From assembly GCA_001013295.1 (NCBI GenBank), contig LAZY01000017.1, forward strand, positions 46,655 to 110,654: a stretch of 64,000 bases of DNA, read 5' to 3'. This DNA comes from Chryseobacterium indologenes (lineage in GTDB: Bacteria; Bacteroidota; Bacteroidia; Flavobacteriales; Weeksellaceae). Below the pieces are notes generated by a model. The model was not told the DNA's origin and made no database searches. It saw nothing but the letters and a program-made list of their open reading frames with translations. Below, piece by piece: positions 43,651-54,100 of this stretch; positions within the stretch are counted from its first letter, which is position 1; every line of letters starts with the position of its first letter. Made by a program: the position numbers and the translations under genes.

Positions 43651-44766
43651 ATGCTTTATCTGTCCGGTGTCTTCTTAGCTTTTTTTCTGGCCTTTCTTTT
43701 AATTACGAAAAGAGATAAAAATGTTGCTGATCTTATTTTGGCCATGTGGCTTGCTGCTATCGGGGTAAATCTGGCAAGTCATTATTTGCTTCTGACCGGC
43801 AAGTTTACCCAATATCCTTCGCTTGCTTTTCTCGGATTTACGTTACCACTTGTGTATGGACCATTCTTATATATGTATGTTAAAAAACAGACAGGTCCGG
43901 AATCTTTTTCCTGGAAATATGGGGTGCACCTCGCTCCTTTTCTGATCTGCAATCTTTTGTTCCTATCGTTTTATCTGGCTCCTTTTGAGAAAAGAGTAGA
44001 TATTTTCAGACATGAAGGGAGTGGATTTGAAACAGAATTGCTGATCAGGCTCTATGCGGTTTATATTTCAGGGATTGCCTATGTGATTTTATCTTTCAGG
44101 GCTTTATATCAGTATAGAAAAAATATGGTTCAGCAGTTTTCAAATACTGAAAAGATCAATTTCAACTGGTTGCTCTATCTTATTTTATGGATTGCAGTGA
44201 TCTGGGGACTGGTTCTTTTTGCCAATACCAATATTATTTACGGAGCAGTTGCGGTATTTATTCTATGGCTTGGTTATTTTGGAATCAGGCAGGTTCAGGT
44301 TTTTAATCAGCCGGGACTGGCTTTTGCAGGAGATAAAATCATAGAAGAGTTCGTAGCTGTGGTGGAAAGAGAAGAAGAAAATATACTTCCTGCTGAAAAG
44401 AAATATCAAAAATCAAAGCTGACGGAGAATAGTATTAATGAAATTCATGATCGGCTCATTCGTCTTTTGTCAGATGAGAAACCCTTTATCAATCCCAATC
44501 TTACACTGAATGAGCTGGCTGCAATGCTGGAAATTCATCCCAATTACTTATCGCAGGTGATCAATTCCAAAGAAAACAAAAACTTCTACGAGCTCATCAA
44601 TGAAAAAAGAATTGAAGAGTTTTTAGACAGAGTTGCCCAGCCTGAAAGCAGACAGTTTACCTTGCTGTCTATTGCTTTTGAATGCGGATTTAATTCTAAA
44701 ACCTCTTTCAATAGAAATTTTAAAAAATATACAGGAGCCACTCCCAGCGAATATCAGAAAATCTGA
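43651..44766 (+). CDS. Membrane-bound AraC-type transcriptional regulator
   Basis: 371 residues. The N-terminal ~225 carry about seven membrane helices (MLYLSGVFLAFFLAFLLIT, LILAMWLAAIGVNLASHYLLL and so on). The C-terminal AraC-type domain contains LTLNELAAMLEIHPNYLSQVINS and FTLLSIAFECGFNSKTSFNRNF with the terminal TGATPSEYQK. Regulators of this type are common in Bacteroidota and sense signals at the membrane. Target genes are unknown; the downstream S33-like lipoprotein is a candidate. Confidence 0.88.
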   Translation: MLYLSGVFLAFFLAFLLITKRDKNVADLILAMWLAAIGVNLASHYLLLTGKFTQYPSLAFLGFTLPLVYGPFLYMYVKKQTGPESFSWKYGVHLAPFLICNLLFLSFYLAPFEKRVDIFRHEGSGFETELLIRLYAVYISGIAYVILSFRALYQYRKNMVQQFSNTEKINFNWLLYLILWIAVIWGLVLFANTNIIYGAVAVFILWLGYFGIRQVQVFNQPGLAFAGDKIIEEFVAVVEREEENILPAEKKYQKSKLTENSINEIHDRLIRLLSDEKPFINPNLTLNELAAMLEIHPNYLSQVINSKENKNFYELINEKRIEEFLDRVAQPESRQFTLLSIAFECGFNSKTSFNRNFKKYTGATPSEYQKI

Positions 44767-44925
44767 TTTTACGTTTCATCTTTCAGGGAGAAGGTTTCAA
44801 CTTTCATATCGGTAATATAATCAGTTGGTTATGTTTTGTTTTTTTGTGGGTTCAACTTTCCTGATGGGGCGGTTTGCTTTCCGGGATTATAAATCTTTGC
44901 ATCATAACTTTTTAAACCCAAAAGT

Positions 44926-45945
44926 ATGATTGCTTTCAGAAAAAGAAATACGGCGGTAGCTGTTTTTATCATGTTTACTTTATTGTTTTCCTGTACAGAT
45001 GGAAGGAGTATTGATGAACCGGGAAATCTTGTTCCTAAAACAGTGGATCAGGATTCTGCTCTTCCGTCTATTTCAATAAATGGTGCCAGGTTGCACGCAG
45101 AAGCATTTGGTCCTGAGAACGGGACCATTGTTATCCCCTTACATGGTGGTCCGGGAGGTGATTATCGTTATCTGCTTCACTGCAAAGACCTTGCAGATAA
45201 AGGTTACAGGGTTGTATTTTATGACCAGAGAGGTTCCGGACTTTCCCAGCGTTTTCCCAAAAAATCTTATACATCTTTGGGCGAAGGAGCTGTTGATCTG
45301 ATGTATGATGAGTTGCATGCTGTTATTGCGTATTATCGTAAGAATCCCGGACAGAAAGTAGTTCTTTTAGGACATTCCTGGGGAGGAATGCTGGCTTCAG
45401 GATATGCAGGAAAATACCCAAATGATATACAGGGGCTTATTGTATGTGAACCGGGAGGGTTGGTATGGAATGATGTTAAAAATTATGTAAGAGAATCCAG
45501 GTCATTCAAGCTTTGGGGTGAGATTCTGAATGATGCAACCTATCTGGATCAGTTTATTTCGGGGAAAGAAGATCAACATGAGATCCTGGATTACAAAATG
45601 ACCATGCTTGCTTCAAAAAACAGCATTACCGGAGAAGGTGATTTTGATCCCGGGATAAGCTGGAGGAGTGGAGCAGTGGTGATGGATGCTCTTTTTGACA
45701 GTGGCGAGACATATAATATTGATTTCTCAAAAGGAGTTCAGAACTATAATGGTCCGGTACTTTTCTTTTACAGTGAAAAAAATAAAGCTTACCCGGATTC
45801 ATGGGCCCAGAAAATTTCAGGAAGCTTTAAAAAGGTAACCAAAGTAAAAATTTCAGGAGTTGGGCATGACGGAATTATAACCAATTCCAATGCATGGAAT
45901 ACTCAGACAAAACCTCAGATCATCACACTTATTGACGGCCTTTAA
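44926..45945 (+). CDS. Alpha/beta hydrolase lipoprotein, S33 peptidase-like
   Basis: 339 residues with a lipoprotein signal (LLFSC). The fold shows oxyanion motif HGGPGGDYRYL, the nucleophile elbow LLGHSWGGMLA (Ser) and C-terminal GVGHDG (His). HGGPGG plus GHSWGG matches the proline iminopeptidase (S33) family. It may trim N-terminal prolines from peptides or hydrolyse esters at the envelope. The downstream outer-membrane-like gene starts 11 bases after its stop. Confidence 0.85.
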   Translation: MIAFRKRNTAVAVFIMFTLLFSCTDGRSIDEPGNLVPKTVDQDSALPSISINGARLHAEAFGPENGTIVIPLHGGPGGDYRYLLHCKDLADKGYRVVFYDQRGSGLSQRFPKKSYTSLGEGAVDLMYDELHAVIAYYRKNPGQKVVLLGHSWGGMLASGYAGKYPNDIQGLIVCEPGGLVWNDVKNYVRESRSFKLWGEILNDATYLDQFISGKEDQHEILDYKMTMLASKNSITGEGDFDPGISWRSGAVVMDALFDSGETYNIDFSKGVQNYNGPVLFFYSEKNKAYPDSWAQKISGSFKKVTKVKISGVGHDGIITNSNAWNTQTKPQIITLIDGL

Positions 45946-45956
45946 AAACGAATACA

Positions 45957-46625
45957 ATGAAAAAATACAGAATATCAGTTTTATTTTTAATGCTGGCAGC
46001 AGGCTTTTTGCGATCACAAACTCTAAATTGGGCTGCACTGAATAAAAAAGAAAGGCACATACTGAATGCCAATATAGGTACAGAATACGGAGTGATTTTC
46101 GGATTAGGATATGGATATAAGTTAAATACTGGCTTATTTCCTATAATCACGGGCGTAGAATTTTCTGTTCCTTTTGGAAGTACTTTGCTGGATGATTTTA
46201 AAGTGAAAGCCGGAGCGAATATTCGATGGATAAAGATCCGGGACTTTCAGTTTTCTACCAGAGTACAGGGAATCTTCCGGCGGTTTGAAAATGAGAATGT
46301 GGTTATTTCCAATTTTGGATTAGATATGGCGGGAACGATCGGATATTACAGACCTAAATGGTTTGCGGGAATTGAAGCAGGTTTTGATAAAGCAATTGTT
46401 TCCCATTTTGAACATACTGCACATTATAAAGAAATATTTCCCGAGGTAAAAAACGGATGGTATGAACCTTCTACCGGAGGAAATTTCTATTATGACATTC
46501 AAGGGGGATATTCTTTCTCCAATCAGGAAATTTACCTGAAGCTGGGAAATATTATCTCACAGGATTTTAAAACTAAACCACAATTGCCTTTTCTGGTTCA
46601 AATTGGGTATAACTACAAATTCTAA
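45957..46625 (+). CDS. Hypothetical outer-membrane barrel-like protein
   Basis: 222 residues with a signal peptide (MKKYRISVLFLMLAAGFLRSQ) and repeated strand-like segments (EYGVIFGLGYGYKLNTGLFPIITGVEFSVPFGS, GTIGYYRPKWFAGIEAGFD) ending in IGYNYKF, a C-terminal aromatic pattern typical of beta-barrels. No family recognised. It follows the S33-like hydrolase and ends at a terminator, so the two probably form an operon. Confidence 0.6.
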   Translation: MKKYRISVLFLMLAAGFLRSQTLNWAALNKKERHILNANIGTEYGVIFGLGYGYKLNTGLFPIITGVEFSVPFGSTLLDDFKVKAGANIRWIKIRDFQFSTRVQGIFRRFENENVVISNFGLDMAGTIGYYRPKWFAGIEAGFDKAIVSHFEHTAHYKEIFPEVKNGWYEPSTGGNFYYDIQGGYSFSNQEIYLKLGNIISQDFKTKPQLPFLVQIGYNYKF

Positions 46626-46634
46626 ATACAATAC

Positions 46635-46670
46635 AACAGGCTGTTCTTATGAAAAGCAGCCTGTTTTTAT
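46635..46670 (+). terminator. Terminator after the barrel-like gene
   Basis: The stem AACAGGCTG / CAGCCTGTT (9 bp) with a 13-base loop and T-rich tail. Confidence 0.8.
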
Positions 46671-46783
46671 TTCTTTTTAACCTTTCGATGTTTCAGTTTT
46701 ATATTTTTGCCTGAAAAAACACCCTGCTGACCAGTAGTTTCAAATTATTTTTAATTCACTTTTCGGTCCTGAAAACTTTGTTA

Positions 46784-46791
46784 TATTTTTG
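46784..46791 (+). promoter_or_regulatory. Putative -7 promoter box of the LytS-type kinase
   Basis: TATTTTTG followed by a CAAATT run, about 90 bases before the kinase start. No clear -33 element was found. Confidence 0.35.
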
Positions 46792-46879
46792 CAAATTAAT
46801 AAGTTATCTGTAGAAGAGATACTCCTGAAGGTAAAAATCCACTGATGTACTTTTTGGAGAAAAAAGAATGTAGAAGAAA

Positions 46880-48463
46880 TTGAATTTTAATTTTAAGCAC
46901 GCCCTAACTCAAAAATCCGTTTATATTACCGCCCTGTCCGTCTGTCTGATCGCTGTGGTGGCATTTGCTGTTCTGAGCTTTTTAATCACACGAGACAGCC
47001 GGAAAAATACTGAAGATTTTGCACGAAGAACATTCTTCCGTAAATATGAATCGATAGAAAATGAATTCAGGAATATTGAAGATTATCAGTATCTGCTTCG
47101 TGCCCTGATCCGTAAAGACGGTCTGAAAAACTATAAAGATTATTCTTCAGTTTTAAATGATCTGAATAAAAAAAGAAATCTGCTGGCCTACAGTTGGTAT
47201 TATTATGACAGCAGCAGTACCGGGAAATCTGAGACCAACAGTCCTCTGTCTGACATTTTTAAAAATAGTGAGAACAGGGAAAAATCGGTTACCCTAAGGA
47301 ATAATGGTTCCGGATATTTTAAAGATCTTCTGATTACCCATAGAGACAGTTTATACTGGATGAGCTATGACTCTCTGATGATGCCCAATAAAAATATGCT
47401 GTATTATGGGTCCGCCGTAAGTCTTGATGATCTTCACCAATATTTCATCAATGTAGATAAGAATTCCAATACCTATGCTTATGTCTTTACCAAAGAAGGG
47501 ATTTGTATTACCCATCCTGAAAAGAAATATCTGGGAAAGAATATTGCGGAGTTTACAGATATTAAACCTGAAGATACCCTGTGCAGCAGGTCTCAGACAG
47601 GATATACACAGAGTACAGCGCTTTCCGAATACCTGGGAGTTGAAGTCACAAGATTTATAAAACCATTAAAGACAGATAACTTTGAAGGCTATACCGTTGT
47701 AAATCATGTTAATTTCATTATTGATGAAAATGTATATAAGGTAAGAACTTATACGATCTATATTTTCCTGGCAGCGCTGTTTCTTATTGTAACGGTTTTT
47801 ATACTCTTCCAGAGATCGGCTAATATTGCCTATAAAGAGAAAGAAAAAATACAGTCTGAAAAGAATCTGCTTTTGATAGAGAATGAGAAAATGCACAAAG
47901 CGGAAGTGATCAACCAGCTGCAACAGCTTAAGAATAACATCAATCCCCATTTTCTTTTCAATTCATTGAATTCACTGTATATGCTGATCGGGATCAATAA
48001 GGAGAATGCTCAGAAATTTACCATGAACCTTTCCAAGATCTACCGCTACCTGATAGTCCCTCCGAAAGAGAATATTGTTCCGGTTTCACAGGAGATCAGT
48101 TTTATCCAGAAATATATGGAGCTTTTGAAAAGCAGATTTGATGAAGAACTGAGTTTTGAGCTGATCATCAATCATGAAGAAAGTTTAGCGAAAAGGATTC
48201 CTTACCTATCCCTTCAGGTCGTTACGGAGAATGCCATCAAGCACAATATTGCGACTATTGATCAGCCTTTGGAAATCATTATTATTGTGGATGAAGATGG
48301 GATTACTGTAAAGAATACCTGGCAGCCGAAGACCGAGTCGGTACAGGGTGAGAAGTTTGGAATTGACTATTTGAATCAAATTTATGAATATTTTAGGGTT
48401 AATTCTCTAAATATATCTGTAGATGGTGATTATTTTGTATGTTTTTTACCATTATTGAAGTGA
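46880..48463 (+). CDS. LytS-type sensor histidine kinase with extracytoplasmic Cache-like sensor
   Basis: 527 residues starting with TTG. Membrane helix 1 at about 15-37, then a ~250-residue periplasmic sensor whose segment FTKEGICITHPEKKYLGKNI resembles Cache domains, then helix 2 at about 297-317. The kinase core is the His_kinase family: EVINQLQQLKNNINPHFLFNSLNSLYML with the phospho-accepting His, and an ATP-binding part with LQVVTENAIKHN and GEKFGIDYLNQIYEYF. The response regulator is not the next gene but lies ~9 kb downstream at 55907, past the metalloprotease and SusCD genes, which suggests the pair brackets its target operon. Confidence 0.88.
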   Translation: MNFNFKHALTQKSVYITALSVCLIAVVAFAVLSFLITRDSRKNTEDFARRTFFRKYESIENEFRNIEDYQYLLRALIRKDGLKNYKDYSSVLNDLNKKRNLLAYSWYYYDSSSTGKSETNSPLSDIFKNSENREKSVTLRNNGSGYFKDLLITHRDSLYWMSYDSLMMPNKNMLYYGSAVSLDDLHQYFINVDKNSNTYAYVFTKEGICITHPEKKYLGKNIAEFTDIKPEDTLCSRSQTGYTQSTALSEYLGVEVTRFIKPLKTDNFEGYTVVNHVNFIIDENVYKVRTYTIYIFLAALFLIVTVFILFQRSANIAYKEKEKIQSEKNLLLIENEKMHKAEVINQLQQLKNNINPHFLFNSLNSLYMLIGINKENAQKFTMNLSKIYRYLIVPPKENIVPVSQEISFIQKYMELLKSRFDEELSFELIINHEESLAKRIPYLSLQVVTENAIKHNIATIDQPLEIIIIVDEDGITVKNTWQPKTESVQGEKFGIDYLNQIYEYFRVNSLNISVDGDYFVCFLPLLK

Positions 48464-48473
48464 AAATAAAAAT

Positions 48474-48502
48474 CCATTCACTCCCGAAAACCAACCGCTC
48501 AC
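48474..48502 (+). promoter_or_regulatory. Candidate LytTR-regulator binding site (two direct repeats)
   Basis: TCCATTCA (48474-48481) and ACCGCTCA (48495-48502), 21 bases apart, both followed by CTCCC. From memory, the E. coli BtsR (YehT) site is ACC(G/A)CT(C/T)A-N13-ACC(G/A)CT(C/T)A. The second copy fits exactly and the first fits at six of eight positions, with the same period. It lies between the LytS-type kinase gene and the metalloprotease gene. Confidence 0.45.
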
Positions 48503-48575
48503 TCCCTAACAATACCCCTTATTATTTCTTTACCTATAGCTTTGCCAGCTGAAACTAAGATATTTACTATTTGGA

Positions 48576-51161
48576 ATGAATCGGACTATTTTAATGAAGA
48601 ATTACAGACTGGCGCTGTATTTAGGACTGGCTATAGCTTCACCAATGGCAATGGCTCAGAAAAAAGATACAGTAAAAGTCAACAAAGACAAAACTGATAA
48701 GACTGAGGTTTCATCATCAAAGAAGACCAAAAAAATTGAAGACCTAATCAAGAAAGGAACTTATAAAAAAGGACTTTTCAATACGATTCAGGTAAAAACG
48801 GATGTTTATTTTGAGATTCAGGACAGTTTGATGGGGCGTCAGTTTCTGGTAGTCAATAAGCTGTCTCAGGTGCCAATGCAGGTGAATGAGGCGGGACTGA
48901 ACAAAGGAATGAATTATGAGAATAAGATCATTTCTTTTCACCGGGATAATGTGGCCAAAAAGATTTGGGTTAAAACTTCAGACGTCAAAGTATCATCCCC
49001 TAAAAATGATGCCATTACAAAATCTGTAAAAGACAACTTTTCAGAATCTGTCATTGAGGTTTTTGATATTGAAGCTCAAAACAGTGATTCTACCGCAGTA
49101 GCGATTAAAGTGAACAAAGTTTTTGACGGAAATCAAAAGAGCTTTAATGATGTTCTTGCGAATGTAGGACTGGGAGGATCTGTGAAATCAAGCCTTTCGT
49201 ATATCGAAGGAGTGAAGACGTTTCCTCAGAATCTTGTGGTGAAATCCCAGCTGACCACTTCTGTGAATGAAGGCGGAGTAGACCTTCCGGTGACATTGGG
49301 AGTAACCACTAATATTGTGCTGCTTTCCAAAACACCTATGAAGCCGCGAATCTCTGATCAGAGAGTAGGGTTTTTCAGTGAGAAACATTGGGCATTCAAT
49401 GACCGCCAGCAGAAGATGGATGAAAAATTCTTCATTACCCGATGGAATCTTGAACCTAAAGAGGAAGACAAAGAAAAATATCTGAGAGGGGAGCTGGTAG
49501 AACCGAAAAAGCCGATCATTTATTATATTGATCCTGCAACCCCAAAGCAATGGCGTGAAAAGATCATTGCAGGAGTATATGACTGGCAGGCTGCCTTTGA
49601 ACAGGCAGGTTTCAAAAATGCTGTTATCGCAAAAATGCCGGATGAAAAAGATGAAGATTTCGATATTGATGATGTAAGATATTCGGTGATTACATATGCC
49701 GCTTCTCCAAAGTCAAATGCGATGGGCCCTTCAGTAGTAGACCCTAGAAGTGGTGAAATCATTGAAGCGGATATTATCTGGTGGCACAATGTGATGACCT
49801 CTCTTCAGGAATGGATGAGAATTCAGATTGGCCCTATAGATCCGAAAGCGAGAGGAAATAAATTCAGCGATGAATATATGGGTGAGGCTATCAGATTTGT
49901 GTCATCTCATGAGGTAGGACATACCTTCGGACTGAAGCACAATATGGGATCTTCTTTTGCATTTCCTGTAGAATCACTTCGTTCAAAAGAGTTTACCGAT
50001 AAGATGGGCGGAACTGCTCCTTCAATTATGGACTATGCCCGTTACAATTATGTGGCACAGCCGGAAGATGGGGTAACTGCCATCACTCCAAAAATCGGAA
50101 TTTATGATAAATATGCGATAGAGTGGGGGTACCGTTGGTATCCGGATGAGTTTTCTGAGAAAAAAGCCCTTAGAAATTTAATTGAAAAACATCAGGATGA
50201 TCCTTTGTATTTCTACGGAGAGCAGCAAAGTTATTTAGAAACCATCGATCCACGTTCTCAATCTGAAGATTTGGGTGACGATGCGATGAAAGCCAGCGAA
50301 TATGGACTGAAAAACCTTAAAGTTGTTGTCAATAATCTTTTACAATGGACGTATGAAGATGGTAAAAGCTATACGGATGCAGGTAAACTATATTTTGGGG
50401 TAATCGGACAATGGGATCTGTATACAGGTCATGTGATGGCAAATGTAGGTGGAATTTATCTGAACAACACAAATTTCGGAAGTAAGAAAAAAGCGTATGA
50501 AGCAGTACCGGCTGAGATCCAGAAGAGGGCGGTAGATTATCTTGTGAAAAATGCGATCAATCTTCCGGAGTGGCTGTTCTTTAATCCGATTACAGAAAAG
50601 ACTTACCCGGTTAAAAATTCACCGATGGGACCTTTCGAGCAGACTCCGTACACTTTAGCCAGAGGAATGCAGTATGCGAATATCTATTCCCTGTTTATGG
50701 ATGACAGATTGTTGAGGTTACTTGAAAATGAAGTGAAACACGAGATTTCAGGTTCAAAAGAAGAGATCTATACGGTAGAAAATTTATTCGACCAGGTAAG
50801 AAGCTCAATCTTCAACAAAAAAGGAACACTGACCATTCTTGAAAGGATGACGCAGAAGAACTATGTGGATGCCCTTATCGTATCAGTCAATAAATTATTT
50901 GAAAAGACTGCTGTGAAAGGACTGAAAGTAGACAACACGCTGAATATACCGATGATCTGCAACTTCCATGGGGAAGACAGAAGTATCAGGAATATCAATT
51001 ATTCATCCATGAAAAGGGTATCTGAAGTGACTACTTACAAGAGAGCAGAACTGCAGAAGGTACTTGATCTGCTGAACAGAACCAGATACAGAGGAGATGA
51101 TGCTTCCAGAGCACATTACACAGACTTAATTATTCGTATTGAAGAGGCTTTAAACAAATAA
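48576..51161 (+). CDS. Secreted zinc-dependent metalloprotease (DUF5117/DUF4953 type)
   Basis: 861 residues with a signal peptide ending in MAMAQ; the second ATG (48594, MKNYRLALYLG) is an alternative start. After a Lys/Asp-rich linker come the DUF5117-like region and the zinc-binding motif SSHEVGHTFGLKHNMGSS (near residue 445), with a Met-turn-like PSIMDYARYNY downstream, the metzincin pattern. The C-terminal part matches DUF4953. It begins the operon with SusC and SusD (gaps of 6 and 3-12 bases), suggesting it degrades a protein substrate whose products are imported by that pair. Confidence 0.9.
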   Translation: MNRTILMKNYRLALYLGLAIASPMAMAQKKDTVKVNKDKTDKTEVSSSKKTKKIEDLIKKGTYKKGLFNTIQVKTDVYFEIQDSLMGRQFLVVNKLSQVPMQVNEAGLNKGMNYENKIISFHRDNVAKKIWVKTSDVKVSSPKNDAITKSVKDNFSESVIEVFDIEAQNSDSTAVAIKVNKVFDGNQKSFNDVLANVGLGGSVKSSLSYIEGVKTFPQNLVVKSQLTTSVNEGGVDLPVTLGVTTNIVLLSKTPMKPRISDQRVGFFSEKHWAFNDRQQKMDEKFFITRWNLEPKEEDKEKYLRGELVEPKKPIIYYIDPATPKQWREKIIAGVYDWQAAFEQAGFKNAVIAKMPDEKDEDFDIDDVRYSVITYAASPKSNAMGPSVVDPRSGEIIEADIIWWHNVMTSLQEWMRIQIGPIDPKARGNKFSDEYMGEAIRFVSSHEVGHTFGLKHNMGSSFAFPVESLRSKEFTDKMGGTAPSIMDYARYNYVAQPEDGVTAITPKIGIYDKYAIEWGYRWYPDEFSEKKALRNLIEKHQDDPLYFYGEQQSYLETIDPRSQSEDLGDDAMKASEYGLKNLKVVVNNLLQWTYEDGKSYTDAGKLYFGVIGQWDLYTGHVMANVGGIYLNNTNFGSKKKAYEAVPAEIQKRAVDYLVKNAINLPEWLFFNPITEKTYPVKNSPMGPFEQTPYTLARGMQYANIYSLFMDDRLLRLLENEVKHEISGSKEEIYTVENLFDQVRSSIFNKKGTLTILERMTQKNYVDALIVSVNKLFEKTAVKGLKVDNTLNIPMICNFHGEDRSIRNINYSSMKRVSEVTTYKRAELQKVLDLLNRTRYRGDDASRAHYTDLIIRIEEALNK

Positions 51162-51167
51162 CAGGCA

Positions 51168-54100
51168 ATGAAAAAAACTCTAATACTTTTACCTCTTTTA
51201 GCTGCTAATATTGCATTGGCTCAACAAAAGAAAACCATCACCGGAAAAATAGAAGACGGAAATACTTCTGCTATCATAGCCGGTGCATCTATAAAAATAG
51301 AAACACAATCTGTTTCTACCAAAACCGACCTTACCGGAATCATTGAAAGTGTATCGGTAGGTACAGTGACTGATAAAGACGGAAAATTCATGCTGGAAAT
51401 TCCGGTAGATACCAAAACCATATTGGTGAGCTATCCGGGATACGAGTCCAGAATCATTCAGATCAATGAAGACCGTACCAATTATACGGTGAGATTGGTT
51501 CCTGAAGTTTCAGATAAAAATAAGATCCAGGAGGTGATCATTACCGGGTATCAGAAGATTGAAAAACGTAAACAGACTTCGGCCGTTTCCACTGTTAAAA
51601 TGGAAAGCATCAACCAGGCCGGGGTAGCGAGTATTGATCAGATGCTATCGGGACAAATTGCCGGGGTAGCAGTAACTCCGGAGACAGGAGCTCCCGGAAG
51701 TCCTGCGAAGATCAGAATCAGGGGTACAGCTTCTCTTTCCGGTCCTCAGGATCCGTTATGGGTGATCGACGGTCTTCCGTTGGAAGGAAATGATGTTCCT
51801 AATTTTACAGATAAAGACAATATCGATCAGCTTCAGAACTTCTCTATCGCAGGACTGAATCCTAACGATATTGAAGATATTACCATTCTGAAAGATGCAG
51901 CTGCAACAGCAATCTATGGAGCAAGAGCTGCTAACGGAGTAATTTCCATTACAACAAAGAGAGGGAAAAAAGGAAACCTGAAACTGAGCTTTTCAGCAGA
52001 TACCTTTGTAACTTCCCGTCCAGATTTCAGCAGATTGAATCTGATGAATGCTTCTGAGAAAGTTGATCTGGAATTAATGCTTGCCAAGCGTGCCGATCTT
52101 ACCTATCGTGATGATAAGGGAGAGGTGATGAGAATTTTAATGCAAAACAAACAGCTTGATGCTTTCAGAACAGGAGGGTTTGATGCTTTGAATCCTTTAA
52201 CGCGTCAGCAGATCGATGGTCTTAGAAACAACAATACCGATTGGGGAAAACTGTTGTACAGAAATGCGATCAATAAGCAGTATGGATTGAGTATTTCAGG
52301 AGGAAGTGATCGTTCGGATTACTATTTCTCACTGGGGTACTACGATGAAGAAGGAACAACGATCGGAACAGGATTTAAGCGTTATAATTTTACCTTAAAG
52401 AACAATTATAAATTAAGTGATAAATTAAACGCAGGGATTTCTGTTTTTGGTACCCATAGTGAGCGTGAGTCGTTCATTACAGATGCCGATGCCAATATCA
52501 GCCCTGTCAACTATTCAAGAAATGCGAATCCTTATCTGACGCCTTACAATCCGGATGGAAGCTACAGATATGACAGAGATATTGATGGTTTTGATGACCG
52601 TTATATTCCTTTCAATTTCCTTGAAGAAAGAGAAAATACCAACTATACGCTGAAAAACAATTCATTAAAAGCGATTTTGGATCTGGAGTATAAGGTATCT
52701 AAAAGCTTAAGATTTACCTCACAGTTGGGAATCCAGTACGATACCAACAAAACAGAGAAATACGCAGCTCAGAATACATATTTTACCAGAAAGATAAGAG
52801 AAGGAACCCGTTATTACAAAGATGGGGCATACCGTTATTTCTTACCAGACGGAGCCGTAAAGCAAAACTGGGATAATGACTTCTTCCAATACAATTGGAA
52901 GTTACAGGGGACGTACAGCACGAAAATCAATTCAGTACACGAAATTGATGTAATGGCCGGAACTGAACTTCGTAAAACAGATGACAATACAACGATTACA
53001 AGAGCATTCGGATACGATCCTACCACAAGAAGAGCTACGGCAATTGTATTTCCAAACTCAAGTTCTGCAGCGGAGAGAAAATATGAGACGTACCGTGAAA
53101 TGCCACCTATAGAGAATGCTTATGCTTCCATGTTTGCGACGGCTTCCTATACATATGATCAGAAATATACCTTCTTCGGAAGTGTAAGATATGACGGAAC
53201 CAATTTATTCGGGGTTAATAAAAAGTATAAATACCTTCCAATCTGGGCGATTTCAGGTTCATGGTTGGTAACAAAGGAGAACTTTATGAAGAATATCACG
53301 CCGGTTTCTAACCTTAGGCTGAGAGCTTCATATGGTCTTCAGGGGAATATTGACCGTAATACTTCACCGTTCTTTATCGGAGAATACAGCGATGCTACAA
53401 TTCTTCCGGGAACTAAAGAAGGAATCATTAATGTGATCAGTCCTCCGAACGATAAACTTCGTTGGGAAAAAACCACCAATGTCAACTTTGGGATTGATTT
53501 GGGATTATTCCAGAACCGTATCAACCTTACCGCTGATATTTACAGCAGAAAAGGAACTGATATGATCAGTATGAAAGAAACACCGCTTGAAACCGGGTTT
53601 GAATATACAATGATGAACTGGGGAAGTTTAACGAATAAAGGTTTTGAATTGGCATTGTCTACCAGAAACATCAACAGAGAAAATTTCAAATGGACAACAA
53701 CCATTAACTTTGCTCATAACAAGAGTAGAGTATTAAGCGAGCAACCTCGTGATAATGCATTGCTTCCTTCAAGAGAAGGACTTCCTGTAAATGCTGTTTT
53801 TGCATTAAAAACTGCTGGAATGGATGAACATGGTAACCCATTATTCTGGAAAGGAGACGAAAAAATCTCTGCGGCAGATTTCTTTAAGCTTTACGATGTG
53901 TATGCAGATTTCTTGCCGGGACAGCTTGTCGATACCAAACTATCGAATGCAGAGTTGAGAAGCATGTTTACGTATATTGGGGACAGAGATCCTAAGTTTA
54001 CGGGAGGGATCATCAACACCTTTAAGATCCACAACTTCGACTTTACGGTTTCTGCGACTTTCAACCTGAAGCAGACGGTAATGAGAACTCCTTCTTACAG

